NCBI RefSeq assembly: GCF_011745365.1
Contig: NW_024468913.1
Coordinates: 2,852,001 to 2,916,000, forward strand
Direction: 5' to 3'
DNA: 64,000 nt
Origin: Cryphonectria parasitica EP155
Lineage: Eukaryota > Ascomycota > Sordariomycetes > Diaporthales > Cryphonectriaceae
Made by a program: the position numbers and the translations under genes. Numbering within the stretch: the first letter of the stretch is position 1; each line of letters begins with the position of its first letter. The notes beneath the pieces were generated by a model that did not search any database, was not told where the DNA came from, and was given only the letters and a program-made list of their open reading frames with translations. Below, one piece after another: positions 24,701-36,728 of this stretch.

Positions 24701-25532
24701 TGATGTTGACGACACGCTGTGACATGGCCCGCACGATGGAGCCCGCCTTCAGGAATGCGCCAGACGTCGAGGGTGACCGGGACCGACGCCGACTCATCCC
24801 TTCAGCATCACCAGCCGTCAGGTTCCTCCCAAAGCTCTTGTGTTTCTGAGACCCGCTCCCCCTCTCCAGGTCAGCCCCAAGCGTCCTCCCATCGCGTTGT
24901 TGACTGGAGTTGGTATCGAGGTCGCGCACAGTCTGGAAGCTATCTCGAGCATGGCCGTCGTCGCTCACGTTGAGGCCATCGATCGGCTGGGCAGTCGCCG
25001 TTAGAGGGACGCGGTCGGAGTCTGGCTGAGCCTGCTCTTCGAAATACGAAGGGGCTTCGTAGGCTCCGACCGGAGTGGTCTCGATGGACAGCCGGCCAGC
25101 ACTCGGAGGGCCCCAGCCCGGCGGAATAGCGGCCTGGAAAGCATGAGGATCGAGTGGTGAGTCGGGCACGAGTAGACCACTCTGTTGCGATTGTTGTTGA
25201 TGTTGTGACTGTGGCTGTTGTTGCGGTTGTCGATGGAAGGGATTGTCGTTCCAGTATGTCACTATCCCTGGCAAATTCGCCGCCATCTGCGCCGTCGTCG
25301 GCGAAAGTTGCTCGATATCTGTCCCTCCTCCATCTCGGTTGTCCGAAACGACACCCTGTGGCTGTCGTTGTTGTTGTTGCTGCTGTGGTTGTTGTTGTGT
25401 GCCTCCTGCACCGAATGCGCCATGGTGCCCCTGTGATTCGTCTGGTGGGCGCTCGAGACTCTGCATTGGTATTGAATGTGGCGGAGCAGCTCGGTTCTGT
25501 TGTGATGATGGGGGGTTCGACTGGTCGGCCAT
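18755..25532 (-). CDS. CCH1: Voltage-gated-type calcium channel alpha subunit Cch1
   Basis: Plasma-membrane high-affinity Ca2+ channel, partner of Mid1 in calcium and stress signalling. Four exons (25532-23796, 23740-19584, 19517-19428, 19370-18755) close in frame to 2199 residues. The long N-terminus (~1-370) is disordered and Gln-rich. Four six-helix repeats follow. The pore-loop filter positions read Asn in repeat I (MSANTFSD, residue ~718), Glu in repeat II (STENWT, ~985), Glu in III (SQEGWV, ~1460) and Glu in IV (VGEGWN, ~1748). After repeat IV comes a degenerate EF-hand (DPRGTGYISKEAF). The tail is Ser/Asn/Arg-rich. Some S4 helices carry few positive charges, notably in repeat IV. The introns are 50-70 nt. 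An Asn in repeat I is, as I recall, characteristic of fungal Cch1. Confidence 0.95.
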
Positions 25533-26932
25533 TTTCGCTGGCCAGACGCAAGACGCCTGTCAACGATGTAGGCTTCGTGTCAACAATGGAGGACGCTCGA
25601 GATGCGCGCTGGGGCGCTCTCGGTGTGTCGGCTTCGCGGTCAGGGTGTGATCATGGCACGGGCCGAGGAGAAGCTCTCGAGTAGAGCAGAGGAAGAGAAA
25701 AAGAACGAGGGCAACCGTCAATGAAGCGTTCGAAGAAGTCGCCCTTATCGATGTCGACTCGAGTCGGGACTGGGTGTGCGTCGATTGGTGGTCGGGACTG
25801 GGGGCCCGTGGCGGTTACTTTTGAAGTCTAGCTGACCTCTGAAGTTTTGGCGTGGTTACAACGGCGATGAGACGCTAGTAGGATAATTAGTTGATGAATT
25901 CCAGCGGAGCGGTGCAGCCGCGATTGGGGCTTGTGTCACAGGCCAGGGGCTAAAGGGCCTATGTCAATTAACAGATCTCGTGTTGTGTGTCGCAAGGTCC
26001 TGGTCGTCGTTGATGTTAAACTTGGGGACAATCGCAGAGCACTGTGCACCAGGCAATTGGCTCGTTGGATTGGCGTTCGTATTTGTCGGTTTGCCCAGGT
26101 GAAAGAGGACTAGCCTTTGATTAATTGAGCAGCAGCAAGAGATCTCACTCATCACATGAATGAAGGTTGGGCCTACCCACCCCCCCCCCCTTGGCCCGTT
26201 CCTGCCCTGACACCCAGCCCAGACATGCATGATCTCCACTCTTCCACCATCTCCCAGCTGGGCCTAAGCATGAGGGACTCTGCTGAGCCACTGTGTCTGG
26301 GCGATGTGACGGTGTATCACTGTGCGTGTCAGAAATCTCCCTGCAGCATGGGGCTAGGGCCCGTTTGGGTTCCCTCCCACACCCCTCCTTGAAGCCCATG
26401 AGTGAGTGAGTAGCTGACCTGCATGCATGCAGCACCGCACTTGAATCTCACCACACCTGCCCACAGTGATGCGGATGATTATTTCATTGTGCAGTATATC
26501 ATACGGCGGCATCTCCCAGATCTGCATCTTCCCGTTCTGACGGCTTTGTTGATCCCGCCAAGCCTCAGGATGGGTCTGTGGGCCGAGTCGATGAGGTTAA
26601 GGTTGAGGTCTGCTGCTTGTCCACCCTGGGCACTGGGTTGATGCAATATCGCTTGCTTATACACCATCTCATAAACTTTGCTTGTAGGACCAATCGTGAG
26701 ATCGATTCCCTTGCTGGTCGCACAGATTACTGCACACAAAGTTCTCCGGATATCCATTCGAGTGCCTGACTAGGCTTCCCATATCACGTTACATTTCTGC
26801 CTTTGCTGCCGCCCACAGACAATGATTGCAATTGAATTTGAGTGGTGAAGTTCTTTTACTGACTTGTGTCGCCCTAGACTATCTCTGCCAAGATCCCGTC
26901 AAGCCACCAGCAGTCCACAGACACAACCCGCC
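25533..26932. other. CCH1 upstream region
   Basis: About 1.4 kb containing the CCH1 promoter and leader and the 3' flank of the SnoaL-like gene. It has a poly-C at about 26182 and a short ATGC/GTGA repeat near 26400. I see no additional gene. Confidence 0.55.
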
Positions 26933-27382
26933 CTAGCAGCCGAGCACGAAGAAAGTATGTACAACCTTCAGATCCGCCAAAAACCATTCATCGCCCACCC
27001 GCTTGAAAACCTCATGGTAATGGGCTCCTCCGGTGATACGAGACTCTGGCTTCGGGATGGGACCCTTGTCGGCAATGTAGTAGTGGATAGGGAACACCGC
27101 CTTCACCTCGTCAGAAGAAACCTGCTCGAGCTCGGGGGACCCGACCAGGTGGTGAGCCTGCTTGACTGCCAATAGCTTGCTAAAGTGTGCCACACACGCC
27201 TCTCTCGACTGGAAGAGAGGGAAAACCGCTTCTTTCGGAACAACCCCGTTGTCGATGAACTCGAACCTAAAATCTGGAAGCACAACCTTGTCGAAGAGGT
27301 CCCATTTCTGTGAGTCGGCGAAGCGGCAGTATTGTGCCTTCTTCTCGATAATGGCTTGAGCGATTTCGGACGAGGGCCTCAT
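26933..27382 (-). CDS. SnoaL-like (NTF2-fold) domain protein
   Basis: A 149-residue protein that is almost wholly one SnoaL_4-type alpha+beta cone domain. The N-terminal helix EIAQAIIEKKAQYCRFAD is followed by a strand/turn WDLFDKVVLPDFRFEFID, a helix with the conserved HFSKLL, and the GGAHYHEVFKRVGDEWFLAD strands typical of the family. Members include polyketide cyclases, isomerases and small dehydratases, but many are uncharacterised; no catalytic assignment is possible here. The Met at 27382 is chosen over an in-frame Met at 27514 because a TATA box at 27541-27533 would place the upstream Met before any normal transcription start. No biosynthetic neighbours are present, so a role in secondary metabolism is not supported by context. 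Confidence 0.8.
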   Translation of the reverse strand: MRPSSEIAQAIIEKKAQYCRFADSQKWDLFDKVVLPDFRFEFIDNGVVPKEAVFPLFQSREACVAHFSKLLAVKQAHHLVGSPELEQVSSDEVKAVFPIHYYIADKGPIPKPESRITGGAHYHEVFKRVGDEWFLADLKVVHTFFVLGC

Positions 27383-27532
27383 TATGAACTTGGCTGGTGT
27401 AGAAGGTTGTGCAAAAACTGTCTTGAGAGCACGCTGGGAGGAAGATTTATGAAGAGACCCGAATAGTGAGGATGATGATAGAAGAAAGATATCTTGCCTG
27501 CACATGGGCACCACTTGAAGCCTTTATATACG

Positions 27533-27541
27533 TAATGTTGC
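27533..27541 (-). promoter_or_regulatory. TATA box of the SnoaL-like gene
   Basis: Reads TATATAAAG on the minus strand, about 150 bp before the preferred start codon at 27382. It helps decide that start. Confidence 0.5.
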
Positions 27542-28597
27542 TGGCATCGAGTTGCTGTTGCTCACCGTGTTCACTCTGTCCAAGTGCCATCTCCATCGGA
27601 ACAGCGGAAGACCAATTCATCCTCAACTTTAAGATTTAATCTCTGACTCTCTCGATAGGCACCGGACGGGCAGGAGGCGGAGAACACGAACGTATCGTTC
27701 TCGCCTTCCAATGATGCCTGGGCAGGTTGTAAAGCCATTTTTTGCAGCATCATGTACGGTCGGGAACGGAGAGCCGGCCTGCAATATCTCCCCGTTTTCT
27801 TACCTCAGCCACGCGCTTCACATCCAGAGGGCCAACACCGCCAATTACGCTCGGCTCAGCGAATTGTTTGCAGAAGATGTTGTCGGGACAGGAGTTGCTC
27901 CGCTCAGCTCCTTCGTGCCTTTTCGTCCGCGTGACACGGTTGAGGGAATTGTTTTACCTTAGGTCTTACTGTGTCTGATGAATACTTGGGTTTTCCAACT
28001 ATGACCTCGTCCTTGTCGCAAGGAAACCAGGTAAAAAGAAAAGAAAGAAGAAATACACAAAAGATGGTCAGGGGGACCAAGACAATATGCGATACGTATA
28101 GACCAAATCACAACTCATCGTTGGGAAGATGATGGTTACTAGGCGAAAATGATTACATAACACAGCAAGTATCTATTGGGACTTTGAATGGTCTATAGAT
28201 ACACCTGTGTGACTGTATTACGCAGTAAAGAAGGCACTTGAATATTACAGTAGTACTAACTACTCAAAGTATGTAGGGCTACAGGGGCTGTACACCCGGG
28301 AGGCGCCTGTGCGGGGGGGAAAATTGGTGGTCCGGTCGCGTCTAAATCGCGCCTTGTTTGCATCATCAAACCCGATTTGCGCATCGCATTCTGACATCTC
28401 CTAACCTCTGACAGATCTGGAGGAACTCATAGCTTATCCCACCACCTCAAGGCTGATCGAGTCGTCGCGCCCTTTGATGACCGCAGAACCGTCAGGAGAG
28501 CTTTTGTCCATCTTTTGATGCTGTTCCTCCTCGCCCTCGACGTAATCCTAAACGCGTTCTTGCTCCCTGCGCATACCGCACCCCCCTTCGCTCCACG
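27542..28597. other. Divergent intergenic region
   Basis: About 1.1 kb between the SnoaL-like gene (-) and the PHD-finger gene (+), presumably holding both promoters. Short frames near 27.6-27.9 kb show no conserved features. I see nothing else. Confidence 0.55.
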
Positions 28598-31313
28598 ATG
28601 CCATCAAGAAAGCGGTCTCTCCAGGAGGCCGAGAGCCAATCTGTCGAGGAAACAAAATCACAATCCTTGATACACAGGCTGCGGAATTCATTCTACTTTG
28701 CCAACTTATACCAATGGATATGCATCTTTGGCAAGGTGGTCAAGATCGATGATAATCTAGACATCGAGGTACGAGTTACAAACAGATGTTATCGGCAGCA
28801 AGCGTCGCGGCCCGGACTGAAACCCCCTTGTACCACAGGAACTCGAGACAGAATGCCTCAAGCACGGCTCCATGAGGTTGCAGGACATAGGCCTGTCTTT
28901 GTTGAAGCATATCTCCTCACACCGCGGATTAACGTACGTTGCTTCCACGGTCACCGTTTCGTAGAGACTCGAGACTTACTCCGGCCAGACACGAGATTTT
29001 CGACGAATATACTCGAAGGCAATTCGATGCGAAGTTGCCGGGAAAGACGAATCCCTTTGGGAAGGGCGAAGTCATCACCAAGTTCAGCGACTTTGACCTC
29101 TTCAAGAAGGTGTGTTTGCCCGTGACCACCCTTGCCGGGCAACCAGAGTCTGACTCTATCTCTTATAATACAGCTTCGAGTCTTGTGGCAGATGACGCAG
29201 ATCGTCATGATGAAACCCGAACATATTCGACCAAATATGGACGAGCAGAAAAACGAGGAACAAACTGCCTGGGTTGGTCATCCCTGGATCCCGCTCGAAA
29301 GTGCACTGACAGCTGACAAGACATCAGAGGATTGAACCCTATGGATGGGATCGAAAAGACCGCGAATACTACGTGCTCGACGACAACCGTCTATACCGTC
29401 TCACGGCCGCACCTCCTCCCGCTGCTCCTCCAAAGAAAACTTCTCAGAAAGCAAAGGCTGCTGCAAGAGCTGCAAAGCGCAGACGCGTCGCTGCAGCTGC
29501 TGCCGCCCCCGCCGACAGCACCAATGACGAGGCTGACAACACCAGCGCAGCGGAGGACAACGACGCAGGTATTGAACAGGTCGACCGGGAAGATCCCTTG
29601 GATGGCGCGATTTGGGAATGCGTTGCCATCACCCTCGAAGAAGTACGGAAGTTCATCGAGCCGCTGCAGAAATCCAAGGACCCGAATGAAAAGGTGCTTC
29701 GCGGCCAAATAGAAGAACACATGTTACCACTACTTGAAAAGCAGGAGGAGTCCAGGAAGCGAAAGATGCTACAGAGGGAGAAGGAGCTTCTCAACCTGGC
29801 TAAGATGGCCCACGCCAAGAGATCAAGCCGGATAGCTGGCAAGGCCGAGCAGCAGAAGCAGGAAGAGCTTGAACGCCAAGAAAGAGAGAAGAGGCTCGCT
29901 GAGGAGGCAGCCGCAAAGAAAGAGGAACAGAAGAGGCTCAAGATGGAGAAGGAGCGTGATAACCGGATGAAATCCCGAGACCGACGTCTACAAGAGCGTG
30001 AAGCTCGTCGCCTTCTACACGAAGAAGAGCTCGCTCAGTTGTCGGAAGGAAGCAAGAGCGCTGAAGCGGCACGACTATCAGAACGTCGCCTGAAGGCAGA
30101 GATCGAAAAGAACAAGCAAGCCCTTCGAGAACTGGATGAGGAGGAGGAGGACTGGACATTTGACTGCATCTGCGGGCTGTATGGACAAGTCGATGATGGC
30201 AAACATAGTGTGGCCTGCGAGCGATGCAATGTCTGGCAACACAGCAAATGCCTTGGTGTTGCTGAGGAGGAAGCCGAGCGAGATGACTTCCATTTCATCT
30301 GCCAACACTGCAAGGAGGCCGAGCGCGCAAGGGAGGAGAAGAAGCAACAGAAAGCTGCCCCCAAGATCAAGATCAAGCTCAAGGAGCCTAGCTCTGCCTC
30401 TTCAACCCCATCGAACAAGCCTGTCTCCACGACACCGATCCCTCTCCCTCAGATACCTGGGCTGTCTCCGAAAAAGCCGGCGTCGCACTCCAAGCCCCCA
30501 CAACTCAACGGACTGGGGCTGTCGCTGCCATCGACCAGCGCGTCGACTTCAGCCAAGCTACCAGAGCCGTCACCACAGAAGCACAGCTCGCCCCCTGTGG
30601 AGGTCGGCCACAGTACGGCGGCTGCTCTGACCTCTGCCCCATCCTTGCCGCCTTTTCCGGCGCGGAGGCCATCTCAGAATGGTCTGTCCCACAATCCCTT
30701 CTCATCACCGCACCCAAACTTGCTGCCGCCCGACCTGTCGCCGACCAAGTCCCGTGCGTATGGGAGCATCTACACTTCTTCCAGCCCCACAGCCCCGGAT
30801 GGCCCAGATGTGTTCAAGGGGTCAAATGATCGGCCGCCTCTGTCACCGGCTACGGCCAACGCTACTTTGATTGGGCACGAGTCCCCAACGAAGGACTCAG
30901 CAACAAAGAATGGATCAGCTGCAGCCTCCCCGCAGAAGCCGGCCAACACACCCATCAGCTCAGCAAAAGTCCACGATCAGCCAAGAAGCTCGCCATCATC
31001 CATTGCAACGCCAAGACTGAGCCCAACACGCCCTGAGGATAGCGATCCTCTTCCATCAGCACGAGGCGGTCTCTCCCCGACCAAGAACTCGCCCTCGTAC
31101 CCACGCTCTAGCTCGTTCAGCTATAACACAGCAGATGGTCAGAATGGCGTCCGCTCTAGTCCAACTCCTGCCATCATACCGCCTGTTGCAGCTCTCTCTC
31201 CAACGCCCCACAAGCCCGACCCGACACCACCTGTCAAGGTTGACGAGCCGCCACGACCGGTGTCACCCCACAGCATGCAGCTCTTCTCATCGCCGTTACA
31301 GCCAAGGCCTTGA
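28598..31313 (+). CDS. PHD-finger chromatin protein with DDT/WHIM-like N-terminus
   Basis: Probable nuclear histone-reading subunit of a chromatin complex. Five exons (28598-28768, 28839-28933, 28989-29109, 29174-29272, 29328-31313) give 823 residues. Residues ~35-175 are helical and end in RIEPYGWDRKDREYYVLDD, which resembles the DDT/WHIM region of ISWI-partner proteins such as Rsf1 or yeast Ioc-type subunits. A long charged coiled coil spans ~268-435. One PHD finger lies at ~437-494, with C4HC3 zinc ligands visible (CIC, CERC, HSKC, CQHC). The rest (~500-823) is Ser/Pro-rich and disordered, with many SP sites. The four introns in the first 730 bp are all short GT-AG. Being a PHD protein is sure; the ISWI-accessory role is inference. 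Confidence 0.88.
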
Positions 31314-31938
31314 ACACGACGGCATGATAATGTGGAGTTTAGGTTGCGACTTTCCACGTGCCCAGCAACGTGGACACCACGGTCACAAATTGTTCCTTGG
31401 ATGGGAGGGTCGATAATATGATCTTATATCGGGTATTCCGAGACAAGACAATAAGATGAAACTCCTTAGAGATGTTACAATTACATGAAGACCAGTGATA
31501 AAATGATACATAGTATACGAGGACGTGAACGACAGTGGCATGAAGGAAGAAATGTCGCCTCATACCGGTCGTGAAAAGCGAGAAGGTTTGGGCACGCACG
31601 CAGATTCCATGGCAGAAAGAGAGAAAAATGATTATCACTAAAGATAAATTGTACATACAGTTCAGACGATAGGTGGACGGAGATCCATCAATCAGAGATG
31701 ATTCAAAGCCCTCCGAAGCACTTCATAATCCAGGAGGACCCTTCATCCCCAAGAGCTAAGCATTGGTCTAACTTGGTCGTCTCGCCGAACTTATGCGCGA
31801 GTGTCATCCCCGCTAGCCCAGGAACTTTCATCGTCAGCCTTGTCTGCGCCAAGTTTTTCTGCATCGACGACCCAATCTGAACGGCAATTGGGCTAATTGA
31901 AGGGGGGGGGGGGGAGCCACATTTTCTCACTGACATGA

Positions 31939-31959
31939 TTCTAGAAGGACTTTCTAGAA
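31939..31959. promoter_or_regulatory. Two heat-shock-element-like TTCTAGAA palindromes
   Basis: TTCTAGAA occurs at 31939-31946 and again at 31952-31959, 13 bp apart, within a short direct repeat that also shares GGACTTT. TTCnnGAA is the core of heat-shock factor sites. No gene start is nearby, so this is a weak candidate. Confidence 0.25.
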
Positions 31960-33268
31960 AGGACTTTTGACGGAGCAGGACAGACTTCTGCATGGCCAGA
32001 AAAACAAGAACCACGCCAGAGCGCCTAAAACTGAAACTTTAGCCCGCAGGGGGTCTGGTTGTGGGTGGTTGGCATCTTGACAAATTTACAGACAAGGGCT
32101 GCTTGACAAGGCATAGAGAGATGACAGCCTTCGCGTGTCTTTTGTGTGTGGGGTCTTCCAACTGCATCAAGTACGGTATATTGGTTTACCTCCCTCATGG
32201 CGCACGAAAGGGAACAAGTAAACCGACGCCGAAAGGGGGGGGAGGGGAGGCTACAGCGCGGCGTAGGGCTATCTGTCCACGTCGCGCCCCCCAACCACTT
32301 CCACGACTCGTGTTGTGGCAGCGAGATGGTAATGACTGGCGTTGATCATGACAGAGATGAGAAGGGGCACTTCGGCTAGTTGGGCATGGACATGGGCATG
32401 GGTTGTGCGAGATCATCATCGGACCTGACTTGTCAGTGTCAACAAACCTGATGTGGGCTCACCGACCCTTTTTGTCTTGAGAAGGAGGGGCGGGTGCACG
32501 TGTTCTATCTCCTGGACGAGACTCAGATGGTCTGAACAGAGGCGCTCGCTGGTCAAGGCGTGAGTCAAAGGCTGGGGGGGGGGGGGGGTAGAGGAAGAAA
32601 GCGGTGTCCCCTTTGTCGTATTTTGAAACGATGCGTGTGATGATAATGCTACTGCTGTACAGACCACATCGTGGTCATGATGCCGCATGGTCAAAGGCTT
32701 TGAGCGGGCCTGAGGAGGGCTACGGATCATTGTTGGCTTTCCATAGCTTTTTCTGCAGTTTGTAGATGCGATCCTCGTGTCTGTCATGACATGGCATGGC
32801 ACGGCTTTACCATCGCAGGTGAACGAACCTCCAAACTGCGTAATCATCTTCACACACAATGACGCGTCCTTGGCGCCTCAGCAACCGGAGGCCTTAAGGG
32901 TTCCTCTGTAGGACGATGGCAACAGTGATTTGATCTAGACCACACAAGATCCGAGCTGGCCAACGTCTTAATGCTAGCGATGATGATGATCAACCTTCTA
33001 GCCCCAACGAACCCCCCACACATCGAGCGCGAACCGGGCCCCTCCTAAGGCGTCCTTTTACTAAGGGTTCGAGCCAGTTTCGTGCCAGACCCCCACGGAC
33101 CCCTTTTGGCTGATCAGAGTCTACTCCTGAACGAAACCACCCCCCCACCCCCCTTCAGCACCACTGTGCTGACGGTCTAAGACAAAGAGCAGGGGGCTAG
33201 AAACAGGCAAGAGTGGGCTGCCGGTGAACGCCTGGGGGGAGAAACAGAAACAAGCAGCAGAGAGACAA

Positions 33269-33270
<2 letters not shown>

Positions 33271-33303
<33 letters not shown>
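33271..33303. repeat. (CA)16 microsatellite followed by (CG)4
   Basis: An uninterrupted CA run that continues into CGCGCGCG. Alternating purine-pyrimidine sequence of this kind can adopt Z-DNA. Confidence 0.95.
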
Positions 33304-33305
<2 letters not shown>

Positions 33306-34247
33306 GCGCGCGAACGAACCAGCCCCGTCACGGATACCCGGCTGAAGAAACCTGGGGCGAGACCAATGGTCAGAGTGCGCCACGCCAACTCAGTTGAGCC
33401 GCGCTAGTCTGTCTGTTGGGCTGTGGTGGTGGTGGGGTTGGTATACCAACTAAACAACACTACGGGCTAAAGTCCATAAGCTTGTGAACTTTGTGTGACA
33501 AGGTGTATGCAGGTAATACTGGTCATGTGCTGCAGGAGGGTGTGTATGTGTGATGGTTGGACCTTGATTGTAAATCATATATGTGCCGTCGGGCAGCGGG
33601 TTCACCGACGAGGGAGGAAGAGGCGAGAGAGGCCCAAGTGACTAGGAAGATGTATTCTCTTCTTAATTTTTTGGGTTATTACCTTCTCACGGACCTTATG
33701 CTGAAGCCCGCCCGATCCGTCACTCCTCATCTTTGACACGAGGGGAATCGTTTGTTCCTCTGCTTCTTTGAGGTAGGATAGAAAACAGCAAGATGGAGGG
33801 CAGGAAGCGGAAACAAGGCAATGTCAAAGTGGTGAATTCGGTTGATTCTGGCCCAGCGTTTGCATCGCATCAAAGGCCAAAAGGGCTCTTTGAGTCGAGG
33901 TGCTGAAAGCAATAGATGCGGCTATAAATCCACGCAAGCAATCCAGCGGGCTGGTATCGGTCTGGTCCCATCCGTAGTCGAGACGTAGCCATCGCAGCAG
34001 GCTCTCAAGGCATCAGGCAGAAGCAGAGACCAACACGGCATTCTGCACAGGAGATGCACCAGAAGCCGGAAAGAGAGGCACGCGGGAGTAGAGGGTACCT
34101 GCATACCGCCCTACAAGGTCCCTGGATCTTCTGTGGTTTCCCACCCCGCCTGCACCGCAAGACCACGCACAGCCTGCTTTCCTCTCTACCCTATCAGGTG
34201 AGTTCCTTCGTGCGCGCCTGCTCGGTATCCTCCAGGACACGAGAACT

Positions 34248-34286
34248 CTCCGTCGTCTCTCCGTCTCTCCGTCTCTCCGTCTCCCC
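34248..34286. repeat. CCGTCTCT tandem repeat
   Basis: About four imperfect copies of the 8-bp unit CCGTCTCT lie in the gene-poor region. Confidence 0.8.
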
Positions 34287-36197
34287 AATCTCTCTTACCC
34301 AGGAGCACCCCACTGAGGCGGGCCGCCTCTTGCTCTGGCAGTGGGTACTAATGCTGCCAGACTTGCCAAGTGGCTTGCTTGCTCGAACGGACAGCCAGCC
34401 CGCACAGCCGCTAATGCAGCTACCCGCCAAATACAGTGTACAGATCGATCGCTGAGGCGATCGCCCCCCCCCTAATCCCAGCTTGAGGAGACAGTTCCTT
34501 GAGCCGGCGAACTAGCGGTACGAACCAACTGCCCAGCTATCAAGCACCAAAAGGTCAAGAGCACGCATGCCCAGCGTACTGCGATAGCCGGTGGTCTCGT
34601 GGTCCCGTGGTGGTATACCATAGTACCGCGTTTGCGAGGGCGGAATCAAGAAGCAAGAGGCAGGGGGGGTCTCTCGACGGAATCTATGCCGAGTTGTCTA
34701 GTGAGGGTTCCAGAGAACTTAGACCACTATCCATCAGCATCTAAGCTTTCGCCAGCCCAAGTGTGGCTAGATGGGGAACTCCTGACGTCAAAGGAATGCG
34801 GGATGGATACTTATGCGCGAACCAATGAGCAGCCGCGTACGTTTGCGGCAAGCCAACCACTTGGCCGCCTCTGCTCTCCACCCTTCTCTATCTCTGTGTC
34901 CCCCTTCTCGCTGAGCGAAAGTGCATGTCTCAGCTTACGGAACCACGGTCCAGGTCCGCGGGGGCTCAGCTGTTGGGTACCAGCCGCGAGACATTTTGAG
35001 AAGTCTGAGGGAATAGGGTTTGGGATCGTTGCACCCGCTGCCACCCATCATCAGTTCTGTCTGGCTTTGCCTGTCGAGTCACCTCCATCTCTTTCACCAC
35101 CGATTTTTGGAGTTCCTGTCTATCTCGATAGCGTTCAAACCGTTCGAACCACCTCCAATACCCTTGCCTTTTTTTGGAATTTAAGCGGGCTGGTGCGTGA
35201 ACAGGTGGAAGCGTGAGCTTGGCTGTCCCGTGCCCAACAGCTCCTGCGAGCTTGTGTGGCCAGCCATGGATTACTGATGGCACGAGTGTCTGTGTGTCCC
35301 CCAGTACAGCGTGAGCCAATGAGCTCAAGTATGAGCTCCCTCTCCTCCTCTGGCCAAGGCGGCGAGACTTTTGCTGCTGGGTGTCAGGGATCAGGACGCT
35401 TTCGGAGAGGCACAGTTTCCAAATACCTGGCCATCGTGACATGTACTTTCTGGCGGTCAGCTCCCAGATAGACCATGCAGAATCCCAGGAACCGGTGCCG
35501 GCCACAGATACCAGGCATGCCACGGAGAGTTCCGAGGGCTTTTTGATATAGTTTTGTGGCCTGGAGAACCGTTAGCAGGTTGCGTCTGCGGGCACTGGCC
35601 TGGAGGACTGGCCGAATGCGGTAGTCGGCGTGGCCGCATGTAGCACCTTTAGCCTCCACCCCGCGAGCTTCTTCCCCTACATCCATCCGCAGTCGTTCAG
35701 AATTGGGCTGGATATACAAATACAGGGTCCTCCACTAGCCTCGTTCCTTTTTTGCCTGTCTGAAAGAAACACTGCGACAAAGCCCCGGCAACAAAGGACA
35801 ACATCTCAAGGTGACGTTTTGCCCAAGCTTGCCCCTCCCCGGGTTTCGTACCCTCCCACCCAAGGCCAGAAAGTACGTACAGACGACCCGGACAAAGAAA
35901 CAAAAATAACCCAGCTAGGCTTTGATGAGGACACATGAAAGCAATCTTCCAGGAACGAACCAAAGCGGGTGGATGAAGCCATCTCAATGGTCAACACACA
36001 AGGCTAAGGCTGCTATTCCAGTACAGCGGTGTCACGCCTCCTGCTTGGGCAAAGAAGTATACCCCTGCCACTTGGCTCCTCTGCAGCAGGCTCGTGCCAA
36101 CCATTTGAAGCCGCATTCCTGCTGCATATCTGATGCGTTCTCCTCCTGCTTGCCTCCATTCACGAGAAGCGAGAGAGAGACAGAAAGATAGACAGAG

Positions 36198-36200
<3 letters not shown>

Positions 36201-36233
<33 letters not shown>
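36201..36233. repeat. (CA)16 microsatellite
   Basis: An uninterrupted CA run about 500 bp upstream of the HMG-box start codon, preceded by a GA-rich stretch. Confidence 0.95.
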
Positions 36234-36235
<2 letters not shown>

Positions 36236-36728
36236 CTACACACACAGACCGCGCTCTCAGCCCAGCTTCCATCCCCCCAACAACGCAGGAAGGCAGCCAC
36301 CACCGAGTGAACGCAGATACCCTCAGCTGCTGCTGCACCTGCCACCAAACCAGGGATCGCTCCATCCAGTCAGCAGAGAGAGCTTCCAAGAAAAACCTGG
36401 CGTCTCGGACTGTTTAAGAATTCCACCCCCCCCTGCCATTTAAGCCCTGCCCAACGACTGGGATCTAAGCACCACCCAGAACACGGCGGGTTCGGGACAG
36501 AAAGGCTCCCAACGACATATCAATCTGGTTCCACCTCGTATTTATCTTCTCGAACAAGTCTTGGGAGAGGAAAGGGGAGAGGGAGAGGGAGAGAGAGAGA
36601 GCTCTTAGGCAAGCCGCTGTTGGCTTCCCTCATCATATACCGAGTTCCAGACCACCTCAGGCTTGCAACGCCTGGCAGCTCTGGAGCGACCAACATCCTT
36701 TCCTGAGCATCTGGCTGCAACAGGAGCC

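Larger units (their letters stand above)
31314..36728. other. Gene-poor 5.4-kb region upstream of the HMG-box gene
   Basis: It begins with the 3' flank of the PHD gene and ends in the HMG-box promoter. Contents include paired TTCTAGAA motifs near 31.95 kb, poly-G runs at 31903 and 32575, two CA microsatellites and a CCGTCTCT tandem. Frames of up to ~205 codons near 34.6-35.5 kb have no recognisable domain or codon pattern. I see no gene; long upstream regions are common for fungal developmental regulators. Confidence 0.55.

Noticed and set aside
33064..33076. A GGGTTCGAGCC sequence resembling a tRNA B box
   Set aside because: The flanking bases cannot form a T stem, and no A box or acceptor stem pairs with it.
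35135..35150. A TCGAACC motif that could be a minus-strand tRNA B box
   Set aside because: No T-stem pairing and no cloverleaf upstream.
34599..35523. Overlapping frames of about 185-205 codons on both strands
   Set aside because: No recognisable domain, and similar quality on both strands, as expected of random open frames in GC-rich DNA.
33271..36233. Two CA microsatellites considered as parts of a larger repeat or CRISPR-like array
   Set aside because: They are simple dinucleotide runs about 3 kb apart with unrelated flanks; no spacer-repeat structure exists.
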